This document shows positions 1-8,675 of a DNA stretch of 64,000 nt, piece by piece. The DNA comes from an uncultured Acidimicrobiales bacterium. Lineage in GTDB: Bacteria > Actinomycetota > Acidimicrobiia > Acidimicrobiales > SZUA-35. Under the pieces are notes generated by a model. The model made no database searches and was not told where the DNA came from. It was given only the letters and a program-made list of their open reading frames with translations. Each line of letters starts with the position of its first letter. Position 1 is the first letter of the stretch. The DNA lies in NCBI GenBank assembly GCA_938002965.1, contig CALKZY010000014.1:124001-188000 (forward strand), read 5' to 3'. A program made the position numbers and the translations under genes.

Positions 1-573
1 AACGACGTCGATGTTCTCGAACTTCGCCCGACCAACGCTGCCGTGCCGGACCGATCGATCTTCGCTGCCTCGGTGGCGACGCTGGGATTCTCCGGACGGG
101 TTAACGAGTCGGCCAACAGGCTCAGGTTTCCCCGCGGAACCAGTCGGTACACGGTGGCAACCCTGCAAGAATTGCGGACGCTGGAGCCGGTGAGCGTTCG
201 GCTGCGGTTTGATGGTGAACCCGAGGAGGAGCGTTCGGTCAGCTTCTTGGCCATCGGCAATACACCATATTTCGGTGGAGGAATGAAGATTTGCCCAGAC
301 GCCCGTCACGATGATGGATTGATGGATGTTGTCGTAGTCGAGCCGGTCTCAGCTCTCACACTGGCTCGGGTCCTTCCGCTGGTCTTTGCCGGTAAACACG
401 CAGGTCACAGGGCTGTTTCGGTGCGTCGGTGCCGTTGCCTGTCGATTGAGGGGAACGAGCAAATTTGGGCCGACGGTGAACCCTTGGGAGTTAATTCTGC
501 TCGGGTGTCGTTGAGGTCGGGCGCCCTGAGGGTGGCCGGTACACTTAGCCACGCCGCCGCCCAGCATTCATAG
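1..573 (+). CDS. Diacylglycerol kinase-like lipid kinase, C-terminal part (cut by window start)
   Basis: The reading frame is open from base 1, so the gene starts before the window; ATG 43 is probably internal. What remains is the C-terminal beta-sandwich half of the DAGK/YegS lipid kinase family. It includes the stretch around FLAIGNTPYFGGGMKICPDA (about 80 residues after ATG 43) followed by DGLMDVVVVEP. This is the family pattern of a Gly-rich loop, then PxAxxDDGLxDV, and near the end an ADGEPLG loop. These enzymes phosphorylate diacylglycerol or related membrane lipids with ATP. The catalytic GGDGT loop would lie in the missing N-terminal half, so activity cannot be judged. The next gene starts 20 nt downstream on the same strand and may be co-transcribed. 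Family assignment is fairly secure; the substrate is inferred. Confidence 0.8.
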   Translation, partial: NDVDVLELRPTNAAVPDRSIFAASVATLGFSGRVNESANRLRFPRGTSRYTVATLQELRTLEPVSVRLRFDGEPEEERSVSFLAIGNTPYFGGGMKICPDARHDDGLMDVVVVEPVSALTLARVLPLVFAGKHAGHRAVSVRRCRCLSIEGNEQIWADGEPLGVNSARVSLRSGALRVAGTLSHAAAQHS

Positions 574-593
574 AGGATCCACTCCGTTTCACG

Positions 594-2459
594 ATGTCCG
601 ATCTCTGGTCTGAGAACGAGGGCCGCTCCGGCAACCTGCCTCCTGGCGAAGTTCGTCGAGCCCCAAGCCCTCCACCAATAGTTCGATCCGGCCCTCCCGG
701 CGCCGATCAAGGCCATCGCGTCCGTCGGTGGGCGTCGCGAACTGGTGAGCTGTTTGGAGGTCAACCTGCGGCTCCTGCGCCGAGCCGGATTGGTCCGCCT
801 GTTGGTGACTCGTCCAATGGTCGATACGTCATTTTGGTGGCCGCCCTGCTCGGGTGTGCTGTCATTGGGTTTGTGGCCTTTGTGCTCGGGGGCAATCGGT
901 CGACTGATACGGGTGTGAGCGACGTGGCGGCAGGCCCAAGCTCGTTAGAGGACAGCACAACGGGCGATGCTGCGGACCTGGATGTCGGTGGTTCCGCCGA
1001 CAGGGGAACAGTCGATGTCGCACCTGTTCCGGAGGAGTCCGTTGATGCTGGCGCCATCCCGGCCAACGAGGATCTGGTTTCGGCCACCGTGCAGCTCATT
1101 GGGTTAAACGCCGATGACGTGCCGGTCTGCGGTGGGTCAGGCATCGTGGTCGACCCCAACGGAACGATTCTGACCAACGCTCATGTGGTTCAGGCCGACG
1201 AGAACTGCGACACGGTGTCCATCGGTGTGGCGGTGACCGGCGATGTTGAAGAGCCACCCGAGTTGCAGTACCGGGCATCGATACTGGTAGTCGACGAGAT
1301 TCTTGACCTTGCCGTCCTGCAGATTTCCGAGACGTTTGCCGGAGCCCCGGCGATCCCTGGAGGTTTCGTGACCGCCCCTCTCGGCGACAGTGACTCGGTG
1401 GAGCTGGGTGACGAAATCAGGATTCTCGGCTATCCGGTGATTGGAGGCGAGACCATCACTTCTACATCGGGAACAGTCAGTGGCTTCACCGATCAGGTCG
1501 GAATCGGCAATCGAGCGATCATGAAGACCGACGCTGGCATTTCGGCAGGGAACAGCGGGGGCATGGCTGTTGACGGCGAAGGTCGTGTCATCGGGATCCC
1601 AACCAGGGCGAGAGCCAGCGAATCGGCACCGCCGTTGGACTGTCGGCCGCTGAGTGACACCAACGGCGACGGGTCCATCGACGACAACGACGTTTGCGTT
1701 CCCGTTGGCGGGTTCCTCAACGGTATCCGACCCATCAACTTGGCTCGACCGTTGTTGGAGCGGGCACGCGCCTTGGACGTTCAGCTGGATGCTGTTGCCG
1801 GGGAGACAACCTCAAAGTTGGCCGATGTTGTTGTCTCGAACCCTCGGTTCAGTAGCGGTCAGGCGGACAACGAACCGGTCTTGGTGGCAGAGAGCTTTGA
1901 ATCCGGAATCGTTGACCTTTGTCTCTTCGTCGATTGGGAAGGCATGCCCGATGATGTGGTGTGGGACGCTGTTTGGGAGTTCGACGGCAGGCCTGTCCCT
2001 CAGCTTGGTCACTATGAGGAGGTGTGGGTTCACGGTGACGCCGGGCGCAACTTCTGGATCTGCGCCGAAGCCTCCGATGGTCACGAGGCCGGTCTGTACG
2101 AAGTCGGCTTGTTCCTTGACGGCACTCTGGCGTTCGCCGAGGGAGTGGTAGTGTCGCAGACCCCGCTGGAGCGACATACCGTCACGTGGCTCAACGAGAG
2201 CGACAATGTCATCTGCAAATTGGCAATCAATCCGCTGTCCCGAAGCGGACAGGTTGGGGTCAACGAGCTTGACCGTGGTGTGGAGATCGGCGCCGGTCGT
2301 TCCATCACGACGACGCTGCCGACTGGTCGCTACGCCGTCGAGGCCCAAGACTGCGATGGGCGAGTCCTCGCCGATTACCCGCAAGGCGGCGTTCAGGTGC
2401 CAGGCCCGGATCGCAACGCTGACGGGTCGGTGGTCTTTACCCTCACTCCGAGGTCGTAG
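594..2459 (+). CDS. Membrane-anchored trypsin-like serine protease (S1C/DegP-like)
   Basis: A 621-residue protein. A Pro/Arg-rich cytoplasmic N-terminus (1-77) precedes one transmembrane helix (about 78-100, ending VAFVLGG). An acidic linker follows, then an extracytoplasmic chymotrypsin-fold protease. The catalytic triad is visible: His197 in TNAHVV, Asp238 in ILDLAVL, Ser321 in SAGNSGG. No PDZ domain is apparent. Shortly after the Ser loop there is an EF-hand/dockerin-like calcium loop (DTNGDGSIDDND, residues 355-366), flanked by Cys350 and Cys368. About 200 residues of unrecognised beta-rich sequence end the protein. DegP-like proteases of this layout handle envelope protein quality control or processing; that role is inferred. 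The ATG at 594 has only a weak upstream purine stretch, 20 nt after the preceding stop. Confidence 0.85.
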   Translation: MSDLWSENEGRSGNLPPGEVRRAPSPPPIVRSGPPGADQGHRVRRWASRTGELFGGQPAAPAPSRIGPPVGDSSNGRYVILVAALLGCAVIGFVAFVLGGNRSTDTGVSDVAAGPSSLEDSTTGDAADLDVGGSADRGTVDVAPVPEESVDAGAIPANEDLVSATVQLIGLNADDVPVCGGSGIVVDPNGTILTNAHVVQADENCDTVSIGVAVTGDVEEPPELQYRASILVVDEILDLAVLQISETFAGAPAIPGGFVTAPLGDSDSVELGDEIRILGYPVIGGETITSTSGTVSGFTDQVGIGNRAIMKTDAGISAGNSGGMAVDGEGRVIGIPTRARASESAPPLDCRPLSDTNGDGSIDDNDVCVPVGGFLNGIRPINLARPLLERARALDVQLDAVAGETTSKLADVVVSNPRFSSGQADNEPVLVAESFESGIVDLCLFVDWEGMPDDVVWDAVWEFDGRPVPQLGHYEEVWVHGDAGRNFWICAEASDGHEAGLYEVGLFLDGTLAFAEGVVVSQTPLERHTVTWLNESDNVICKLAINPLSRSGQVGVNELDRGVEIGAGRSITTTLPTGRYAVEAQDCDGRVLADYPQGGVQVPGPDRNADGSVVFTLTPRS

Positions 2460-2507
2460 CCAAAGCCGGCCGGAGAAGAGAGTTGGTCACCGCTGATTCG
2501 GCCGACG

Positions 2508-2960
2508 CTAGTCTTGGTTGTTCTTCGGTCGAGGAATCCACTTGGATGAAGCCGATGTGTCTTCGACGTCCATGCCGGCGCTCTCCCAGCCGCCGAAACC
2601 TGGTTCGAGGTGGCCGATATCGGGATATCCCATGTCCTTCATGGTTTTGGCTGCCAAAGCCGAGCGGCCGCCGCCGGCACAATACAGGATGTACCGTCCT
2701 TCGGGTTTGAACACGTCCCGGTAGTACTCGCTCTCGGGGTCCACCCAGAATTCCAACATGCCTCGAGGGGCGTGGACGGCACCTGGGATCTTTCCTTTGA
2801 GGTACAGCTCGCGCATGTCTCGAATGTCAACGATGGTCGGGGCGTCTTCGCCAGCCATCTCAGACTGCAGCTGGGCCGGTGACAGATTGTCGATCTGGCT
2901 CTTGGCCTCGTCAACCATGTCCCAGGCTCGTTTAACCGGACGGTCGATGTTATCGGTCAT
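2508..2960 (-). CDS. Rhodanese-like domain protein
   Basis: A 150-residue single-domain rhodanese. The N-terminal half has IVDIRDMRELYLKGKIPGA (from about residue 43), matching the family's DxR...G(H/K)IPGA signature. The active-site loop CAGGGRS starts at Cys94, the residue expected to carry the persulfide. C-terminal LEPGFGGW is the family's closing GG-W motif. The first 35 residues form an extra helical segment. Such stand-alone proteins transfer sulfane sulfur; the acceptor is unknown here. A GAGG sequence lies about 10 nt before the ATG at 2960. It converges with the protease gene at 594-2459 and precedes the membrane protein gene 2998-3753 only in position, since it lies downstream of that gene on the same strand. 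Confidence 0.85.
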   Translation of the reverse strand: MTDNIDRPVKRAWDMVDEAKSQIDNLSPAQLQSEMAGEDAPTIVDIRDMRELYLKGKIPGAVHAPRGMLEFWVDPESEYYRDVFKPEGRYILYCAGGGRSALAAKTMKDMGYPDIGHLEPGFGGWESAGMDVEDTSASSKWIPRPKNNQD

Positions 2961-2997
2961 GCTGTGAACCTCGTTTCAGCAGTCATTTCTAGCAGCT

Positions 2998-3753
2998 TCA
3001 TTCCAGTTGACCGCTGGCAACGCACGATACCTCGCTGCCACTGACGCTTAGCTCGACGTCGCCGCTTTCGAGCGGCTCAGGGTCAACGAAGTTCGGTTCG
3101 CCATCGACTCTTACCGTGAGCTTGTCAGAGTCCACGCCTTGTTCGATCACTTGTTGGCGGTAGGCATCGACCAGAATGCCCTCGGTCACCTCGTAGGCGG
3201 CCTGCATGCATTGGCTGGATCCGATGACGTTCTGGGCGTAGGCGTAGGCCAGTGGAGTCAACCCCAAGTTGTCATCGACCCAGGGAAAGGCGTCAGTCAC
3301 TTTTCCGATGAGGTCCTTGTCGACCTGCACGCTTTCGGCCGTCTTGACCGTGTCGACGCGCGGTCGCACAAACTGGATGGACTCACCGGGAATCACAACC
3401 TCGGTTGACCCGTCGGAGTTGTGCTGCACGGTGGCGGCAGAACCATCGACGCAGGTGTCGACATCGCCAACTGCTGTCATGGATATGCGGTCGGTGCGGT
3501 AGATGACGTCGAACGCCTCATGTTGACGGATACCTTCGACTGGAATCTCGGCGTGAATGCGGGCACGACAGTCGAGGCTTATCGGTTCAACAGAAACAAT
3601 CCGAGCTTCGGTCGGCAACTGGACGTCGACGTCAACCGAGCCGAGGCCGGGCAGCGAAGGTCCAGGCAGCGAAAGCCAACCAACAGCCAAGGCCATGGCT
3701 AGCAGCACGATGGCGAAGCCGCCGATCACGATCGATTGGATCAGTCGAGTCAT
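2998..3753 (-). CDS. Single-pass membrane protein, possibly DUF4230
   Basis: A 251-residue protein with one N-terminal hydrophobic segment (about 7-28) and a soluble extracytoplasmic remainder. The body has a strand pattern, a central stretch with VVIPGESIQFVRP, and a helical stretch rich in Ala/Gln. This resembles DUF4230 proteins (N-terminal anchor, a GDVD-type strand, then an IPG-x-I turn), but the match is weak from memory and the function is unknown. It is divergent from the GH3 glycosidase with a 143-nt gap that must hold both promoters. The rhodanese gene follows 37 nt downstream on the same strand, so the two may be co-transcribed. Confidence 0.55.
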   Translation of the reverse strand: MTRLIQSIVIGGFAIVLLAMALAVGWLSLPGPSLPGLGSVDVDVQLPTEARIVSVEPISLDCRARIHAEIPVEGIRQHEAFDVIYRTDRISMTAVGDVDTCVDGSAATVQHNSDGSTEVVIPGESIQFVRPRVDTVKTAESVQVDKDLIGKVTDAFPWVDDNLGLTPLAYAYAQNVIGSSQCMQAAYEVTEGILVDAYRQQVIEQGVDSDKLTVRVDGEPNFVDPEPLESGDVELSVSGSEVSCVASGQLE

Positions 3754-3896
3754 CCTGAGACCAGGTACGAGGAGAGGTTCATCTGAGCGATTACGGTTGC
3801 GTGGGTTATCAACACACTAGCGGCACTCGTTACGACGCCTGAAACGAGGGCGAAGTCGCAAATCGCCTGACCCGACCTAAACAGGACCGAGTAATC

Positions 3897-6479
3897 ATGA
3901 CTGACCTTACGAACCTTTCTGTGTCCGACAAAGTCCGGCTCCTTGGCGGCCGCGACGCATGGACGACCCATGCGGTGTCCGACGGTGATCATGTGATTGT
4001 CCCATCGATCAAAGTAACCGACGGCCCAATCGGGGCCCGCGGAGATTCGACCACGGGGGCGCAAGCGGTGTGCTTACCGGCTCCGATTGCCATGGCGGCG
4101 ACGTTCGACACCGAACTGATCAGGCAGCTGGGTCGCTTGCTGGGGGTCGAAACCCGACGAAAGCAGGCACAGGTGCTGTTGGCACCAACACTAAACCTGG
4201 CCCGTCACCCCCTGGGAGGGCGCAACTTTGAGAGCTTCGGCGAAGAACCGTATCTGGTGGCGGCCATGGCCCGGGTCTATATCGAGGGTGTCCAAGAGTC
4301 GGGAGTGGCAGCCTGCGCCAAGCATTTGGTTGCCAACGATGCCGAATGGGCCCGGTTGTATGTCGACACGGTGGTCGATGCTCAAACGCTTCGCGAGGTC
4401 TATCTGATTCCGTTTGAGGCGGCGGTCGGTGTTGCCGTTGGCACGGTGATGTCGGCATACCCTCGGCTCAACGGCGTCCACTGCAGCGAAAACGGGTGGT
4501 TGCTCAACGATGTTCTCCGCCGGGAGTGGGGCTTCGAAGGAGTCGTCATCTCCGATTGGGGGGCGGCCCATGACGGCGTCGGCTCGCTGCGGGCCGGGCT
4601 GGATCTTGAAATGCCGGGCCCGGCTATCGCCTTCGGACAACCCTTGGCCGACGCGGTTGTGGCTGGCGATGTGGCAACCGAAGAACTTGATATTCCAGTC
4701 GCCCGCCTGGCGCGCCTGGCCGCCAACACCGGAGCAGCTGGCATCGACCAGTCAGACGAGCAAACGATCGACGATCCGGCCGAACGGGACCTGGCTCGCA
4801 GGGCCGCTGTTCAAGGCATGGTGCTGGTCCGAAACGAGGACAACGGTGACAGGCGGCCTGCTCTTCCCCTCACCTCGCCGCGGTCAGTGGCTGTACTAGG
4901 ACCGAACGCCGATCCTGGAGTTGAACAGGGGGGAGGGTCGGCAATCGTCGTATCACATCATCGGATATCACCGCTGCGCGGGATCACCGCTGCCGTGGCC
5001 CCGGGCACGCCTGTATCCCACGAACTTGGTTGCCTAACCCACCGCTACCTCCCCCAACTGGACAACGCGCTGTGGGCCGAACCGTTGACGTTGGAGAAAT
5101 TCGTCGGCACCGATTTCGGTGCCATTGGCAGTAGCGACGGTGGTGCGGACTCGCCGGTAATCACCGCAAGGGTTCGATCAGTCAAGGCCTTCATTCACGG
5201 GTTCGATCCGGATCTAGGCGAAACCCTCGATTGGGCGTGGCGTTGGACCGGCACGTTGCGGATGGCGGAGTCGGGTCTGCACCAGTTCGGCCTCCAAGCG
5301 GTGGGGCCCGCCCGGGCATACGTCAATGGCCAGCTGGTAGTCGACAACTGGACTGACCCCCAGCCGGGTCACGGCTTCTTTCAGAAGGCGTCGACCGAGC
5401 AGGTCGGCTCGATCGAGCTGATAGCCGGCGTAGACGTTCCCGTCGTGATCGAGTGGAGCCGAGGCGACGATCTGCAGTTGGCCGGACTGTCCTTCGGTCA
5501 TCTACCGCCCATCGATGAGCGGGCCCTGATGGACAATGCGGTTGCGGCCGCTGCTGAAGCGGAAGCCGCCGTGGTCGTTGTTGGCCTCGATGATCAATGG
5601 GAGACCGAGAGTCATGATCGCCTCGGCTACGAACTTCCCGGTGCACAAAACGAGCTGGTCTCCGCCGTGGCAGCGGCCAATCCGAACACCATTGTGGTTG
5701 TCAATGCCGGTAGTCCAGTGGCGATGCCGTGGTTCGACGAGGTAGCCGCCGTGCTGGTTGTTTGGTATCCCGGTCAGGAATTCGGTGCCGCTTTAGGCGA
5801 TGTGCTTATGGGAGGGGCTGAACCCGGAGGACGCTTGCCGGTGACGTACCCGACGTCGATGGAAAAGAGCCCGACGGCGTTGAGTGTTCCCCACCCGGAT
5901 AGTCGTCCCGAGGTCCCGGGCTCGGGGATCGACGACCCTCGAATGGAGTACACCGAACGCCTCCACATTGGCCAGCGGTGGTATCAGCGCTACGGGCACC
6001 AGCCCCTGCTTGCGTTCGGCCACGGCCTGGGCTACACCAGCTTTGAGTTGGCTCCCGCCCGTCTGTCGGCCGACCGAATCGACATCGACTCCGCTGATGC
6101 TGGTTCGGTGGAAGCACTTGATGCTTCTCGCGGGCCTCTTGTGGTATCGGTCCCGGTCACCAACATCGGTGAGCGGTCGGGCAAGTGTGTTGTTCAGCTC
6201 TATGCCAAACCCGATGGAGATACGGAGATGACGTTGCCGGAAATTGACCGCCCTCGGCCTCGAGTGTTGGCCGGTTTCACGTCGGTTCAGGTCGAACCTG
6301 GTGACACAGTGGTCGTGGACGTTCCAGTGACCGCTCGAGTGTTCTGTCGATGGTCCGAGAGCAATGTGCAGGGGGAGTCGGGTTGGCAGGTAGTCGAAGG
6401 GGTTCATGACCTCGACGTCGCCTTGTCGTCGAGTGATGTCGTCGAGCGGCTGGCAGTCCAGATCGTTGGCGGAGACTAG
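3897..6479 (+). CDS. Glycoside hydrolase family 3 beta-glucosidase with PA14 insert
   Basis: An 860-residue GH3 enzyme without a signal peptide, so probably cytoplasmic. The N-terminal TIM-barrel holds KHLVANDAE (about 142-150) and the nucleophile Asp220 in VISDWGAAHDG. The C-terminal alpha/beta sandwich begins about residue 310 (MVLVRNE). It is interrupted by a PA14-like carbohydrate-binding insert at roughly 400-536 and resumes with VVVVGLDDQWETESHDR (about 560-580), where the family's acid/base Glu lies. A fibronectin-III-like domain closes the protein. This order (GH3 N, GH3 C with PA14, FnIII) is typical of broad beta-glucosidases and beta-xylosidases of about 830-860 residues. The substrate cannot be read from sequence. 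It has its own promoter region, divergent from the gene at 2998-3753. Confidence 0.9.
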   Translation: MTDLTNLSVSDKVRLLGGRDAWTTHAVSDGDHVIVPSIKVTDGPIGARGDSTTGAQAVCLPAPIAMAATFDTELIRQLGRLLGVETRRKQAQVLLAPTLNLARHPLGGRNFESFGEEPYLVAAMARVYIEGVQESGVAACAKHLVANDAEWARLYVDTVVDAQTLREVYLIPFEAAVGVAVGTVMSAYPRLNGVHCSENGWLLNDVLRREWGFEGVVISDWGAAHDGVGSLRAGLDLEMPGPAIAFGQPLADAVVAGDVATEELDIPVARLARLAANTGAAGIDQSDEQTIDDPAERDLARRAAVQGMVLVRNEDNGDRRPALPLTSPRSVAVLGPNADPGVEQGGGSAIVVSHHRISPLRGITAAVAPGTPVSHELGCLTHRYLPQLDNALWAEPLTLEKFVGTDFGAIGSSDGGADSPVITARVRSVKAFIHGFDPDLGETLDWAWRWTGTLRMAESGLHQFGLQAVGPARAYVNGQLVVDNWTDPQPGHGFFQKASTEQVGSIELIAGVDVPVVIEWSRGDDLQLAGLSFGHLPPIDERALMDNAVAAAAEAEAAVVVVGLDDQWETESHDRLGYELPGAQNELVSAVAAANPNTIVVVNAGSPVAMPWFDEVAAVLVVWYPGQEFGAALGDVLMGGAEPGGRLPVTYPTSMEKSPTALSVPHPDSRPEVPGSGIDDPRMEYTERLHIGQRWYQRYGHQPLLAFGHGLGYTSFELAPARLSADRIDIDSADAGSVEALDASRGPLVVSVPVTNIGERSGKCVVQLYAKPDGDTEMTLPEIDRPRPRVLAGFTSVQVEPGDTVVVDVPVTARVFCRWSESNVQGESGWQVVEGVHDLDVALSSSDVVERLAVQIVGGD

Positions 6480-6546
6480 TGGTTAACCGTCTGCCGGTGG
6501 ACCCACAGGCGCTAGGCTTGACTAGGCCCTTTTCGTTGGTGGAACC

Positions 6547-7398
6547 ATGCGTTGCGTCGGCGGACAACCCAATCTTCCAAGCGGGCCCGGTGTTGCCATG
6601 ACCGTCGATTCCCCCGAACTGACCGAAGAGATGCGCCGGCATCTGCTGGACGAAATTCTCCTCATCGAAGACCCAACTGACGGTCTGTGGTCAGCCTACG
6701 ATTCCGGCCTGGCCGAGAATCTCATTCCCGAGCTTCCGGCCCTTCGGCTTGAGCAGGACCCCATCCATCGACACAAGGACGTGCTGGCCCACACCATTGC
6801 GGTGACAGCCAACACCAGTCCTCGCTTGAAGATTCGCATGGCGGCCCTTTTCCACGACATCGGCAAGCCGAAAACCCGAATGATTGACGCCGAAGGTGTG
6901 ACGTTCCGCCACCATGAGGCGGTCGGGGCCAAGATGACAAAGCGGCGTCTCCGGGAGATGGGCTATGAGAAGGACTTCGTGTCCGACGTCAGCCAGTTGG
7001 TGCGGATGTCGGGACGGTTCAAAGGCTATGCCGACGGTTGGTCCGATTCAGCTGTCCGACGGTATGCCCGCGACGCCGGTCATCTGCTAGGTGACCTCAA
7101 CGAGCTGATTCGTTGTGACTGCACCACTCGGAACAAGGCTAAGGCGCGTCGGCTTCAGAGTTTGATGGACGAGTTCGAGGCTCGCATCATCGAATTGGCA
7201 CGCCAAGACCGCGTAGCGGCGGAACGTCCTCAGCTCGACGGTCGAGCGGTGATGGATCACCTGGGAATCTCCGGGGGCCCAATGGTCGGCCAGGCACTCA
7301 GCTATCTGCTGGAACTCAAACGAACCGAAGGCGTTCTAGCCGCCGACGAGGTTCGAGCCCGCCTCGACACGTGGTGGGCCGAGAACAACCCGTCGTAA
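6547..7398 (+). CDS. HD-domain protein related to the tRNA CCA-adding enzyme C-terminal half
   Basis: A 283-residue protein that aligns with the post-catalytic part of class II CCA-adding enzymes rather than the whole enzyme. It contains the family's DPTDGLW...PELPALRLEQDP lead-in, then HRHKDVLAHT, the HD metal site HDIGKPKTR, and FRHHEAVG, typical of the phosphohydrolase module. The nucleotidyltransferase head, with its GGxxRD and DxD motifs, is absent. The preceding 67 nt to the GH3 stop cannot encode it, so this is a stand-alone HD hydrolase or a split enzyme. ATG 6547 has GGTGG just upstream; ATG 6598 is an alternative that removes 17 poorly conserved residues. The next gene begins 8 nt downstream, suggesting co-transcription. 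HD phosphohydrolase is secure; a tRNA role is inference. Confidence 0.75.
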   Translation: MRCVGGQPNLPSGPGVAMTVDSPELTEEMRRHLLDEILLIEDPTDGLWSAYDSGLAENLIPELPALRLEQDPIHRHKDVLAHTIAVTANTSPRLKIRMAALFHDIGKPKTRMIDAEGVTFRHHEAVGAKMTKRRLREMGYEKDFVSDVSQLVRMSGRFKGYADGWSDSAVRRYARDAGHLLGDLNELIRCDCTTRNKAKARRLQSLMDEFEARIIELARQDRVAAERPQLDGRAVMDHLGISGGPMVGQALSYLLELKRTEGVLAADEVRARLDTWWAENNPS

Positions 7399-7405
7399 GT
7401 GATCA

Positions 7406-7693
7406 GTGTCGTCGACGACTGACAAGCCAGACTTCACCGAGGCGGTCATTGCTGTACTAACGGCGACTGCGCCCGGCGATGTCCTGACCTACGGCGAGGT
7501 GGCAACCGAAGCGGGGTTCCCCGGCGCAGCCCGGGCCGTCGGCAATCTCCTACGCCAGAGCGAAGGTCTGCCGTGGTGGCGAGTTGTCGCTGCCTCCGGG
7601 AGGCTGATTCCTGGTGACTCGAAGCGTCACGCTCGACTGTTGAGATCCGAAGGCCACAGCATTCGTAACGATCGAATCGTTCCCACGAACTGA
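7406..7693 (+). CDS. Alkyltransferase-like (ATL) DNA lesion-binding protein
   Basis: A 95-residue protein matching only the DNA-binding C-terminal half of O6-methylguanine-DNA methyltransferase. It has LTYGEVA followed by an alanine/glycine recognition helix (GAARAVGNLL, Arg finger included). It then has LPWWRVVAASGRL where active enzymes have PCHRV. The acceptor Cys is replaced by Trp, which is the hallmark of ATL proteins that bind alkylated guanine without repairing it and signal to nucleotide excision repair. The GTG start at 7406 lies 7 nt after the preceding stop, consistent with one transcript. An intact methyltransferase (Ogt) is encoded separately at 42835-43347. Family assignment is strong from the PWWRV motif and length. 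Confidence 0.85.
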   Translation: MSSTTDKPDFTEAVIAVLTATAPGDVLTYGEVATEAGFPGAARAVGNLLRQSEGLPWWRVVAASGRLIPGDSKRHARLLRSEGHSIRNDRIVPTN

Positions 7694-7706
7694 CGACGCC
7701 TCACGG

Positions 7707-8612
7707 CTAGTCGAGCCAGTCGTAGCGTTCACCGAGAAGCTCGAACAGGCGCTCGTTGGGTTCACGGTAGATCTCGATCAACTGTGAGCGCATCTCCGAA
7801 TCCATCTTCTTGTAGCTGTGACCGTTCCGGTCGTCTTCTTGGTCAAGGCTTACCGGTTGTAGTCCTACCCACGACGTCACCTCTTCCAGGATTCGATTCG
7901 GTTCCCGGTAGAAAGCCTCAGACTGGATGACCTTCACCTGCTGGCGAGGGTAGAAGGAGAAGAGGCGTTCCAATTGTTCGGCGTACATCCCCTTTGAGAC
8001 GTACGAGTGGTGCTCGTGACTGTGACTCCAGTAGGACCAGTCCTGCTGCATCTTCTCGTCTTCACCGGCCATGCGTCCCTGCTCGGCGGCTACGGCCTCG
8101 GTGAACGGCAGATCTTCGTGGCCGTGACTGACCGAATGATGGAAGTGCGATTCGGCCCGTCGCACCGGGTCCCGAAGCATGACCATGACCTTGGCGTCGG
8201 GCAGGGCTTGGGCCATCCGCTCGACGGCAAAAGGATGAAAGAGATAGTACGGACAGGCATCGAAGCAGAACATGGGTTGGCTGTGTCGCAGCTCTACTGT
8301 TTTGGCCCACATCTGGGTCGGGAACTGGGCTTGAAACCACTCCCAACCCCGGAAGTAGTTGTACGAGAAGTAGTGCGAACCCTTACCACGGCGGGGGCGT
8401 TCCACGTTGGGAAGTCGGTACAAGGCTTCGAATAGAGCCGTAGTTCCGCTTCTCTGAACCCCGGCCAAGACCAGGTCAGGTAGGACTCGCCGTTCCCACG
8501 TGGCGACCGCGGCTTGTTGCTGGCACCATTTGGCCCCTTCCTTGATCTGTTTCAAACCTGACCGGTTGAACATCTCATGGTGGACGATGCTGGTACCTAC
8601 CCGGGTTGACAT
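7707..8612 (-). CDS. Sulfotransferase (PAPS-dependent)
   Basis: A 301-residue sulfotransferase. The 5'-phosphosulfate loop is GVQRSGTT (residues 51-58), and the 3'-phosphate loop is in VMVMLRDPVRRAESHF further on. Both are family signatures for binding PAPS. No signal peptide or membrane helix is seen, so it is cytoplasmic. It is the last gene of the polysaccharide module on this strand, 63 nt after the APH-like kinase. Sulfation of a surface glycan or its precursor is therefore the likely role (inference). The ATG is preceded by GGAGAG at good spacing, fixing the start. Its stop lies 13 nt from the convergent ATL gene. Confidence 0.85.
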   Translation of the reverse strand: MSTRVGTSIVHHEMFNRSGLKQIKEGAKWCQQQAAVATWERRVLPDLVLAGVQRSGTTALFEALYRLPNVERPRRGKGSHYFSYNYFRGWEWFQAQFPTQMWAKTVELRHSQPMFCFDACPYYLFHPFAVERMAQALPDAKVMVMLRDPVRRAESHFHHSVSHGHEDLPFTEAVAAEQGRMAGEDEKMQQDWSYWSHSHEHHSYVSKGMYAEQLERLFSFYPRQQVKVIQSEAFYREPNRILEEVTSWVGLQPVSLDQEDDRNGHSYKKMDSEMRSQLIEIYREPNERLFELLGERYDWLD

Positions 8613-8675
8613 ATTGCTCTCCGTGTGCGGAACGTTTTGCTCATTCGAGCCCTGTTCTCGATCTTTTCCTTGTGT

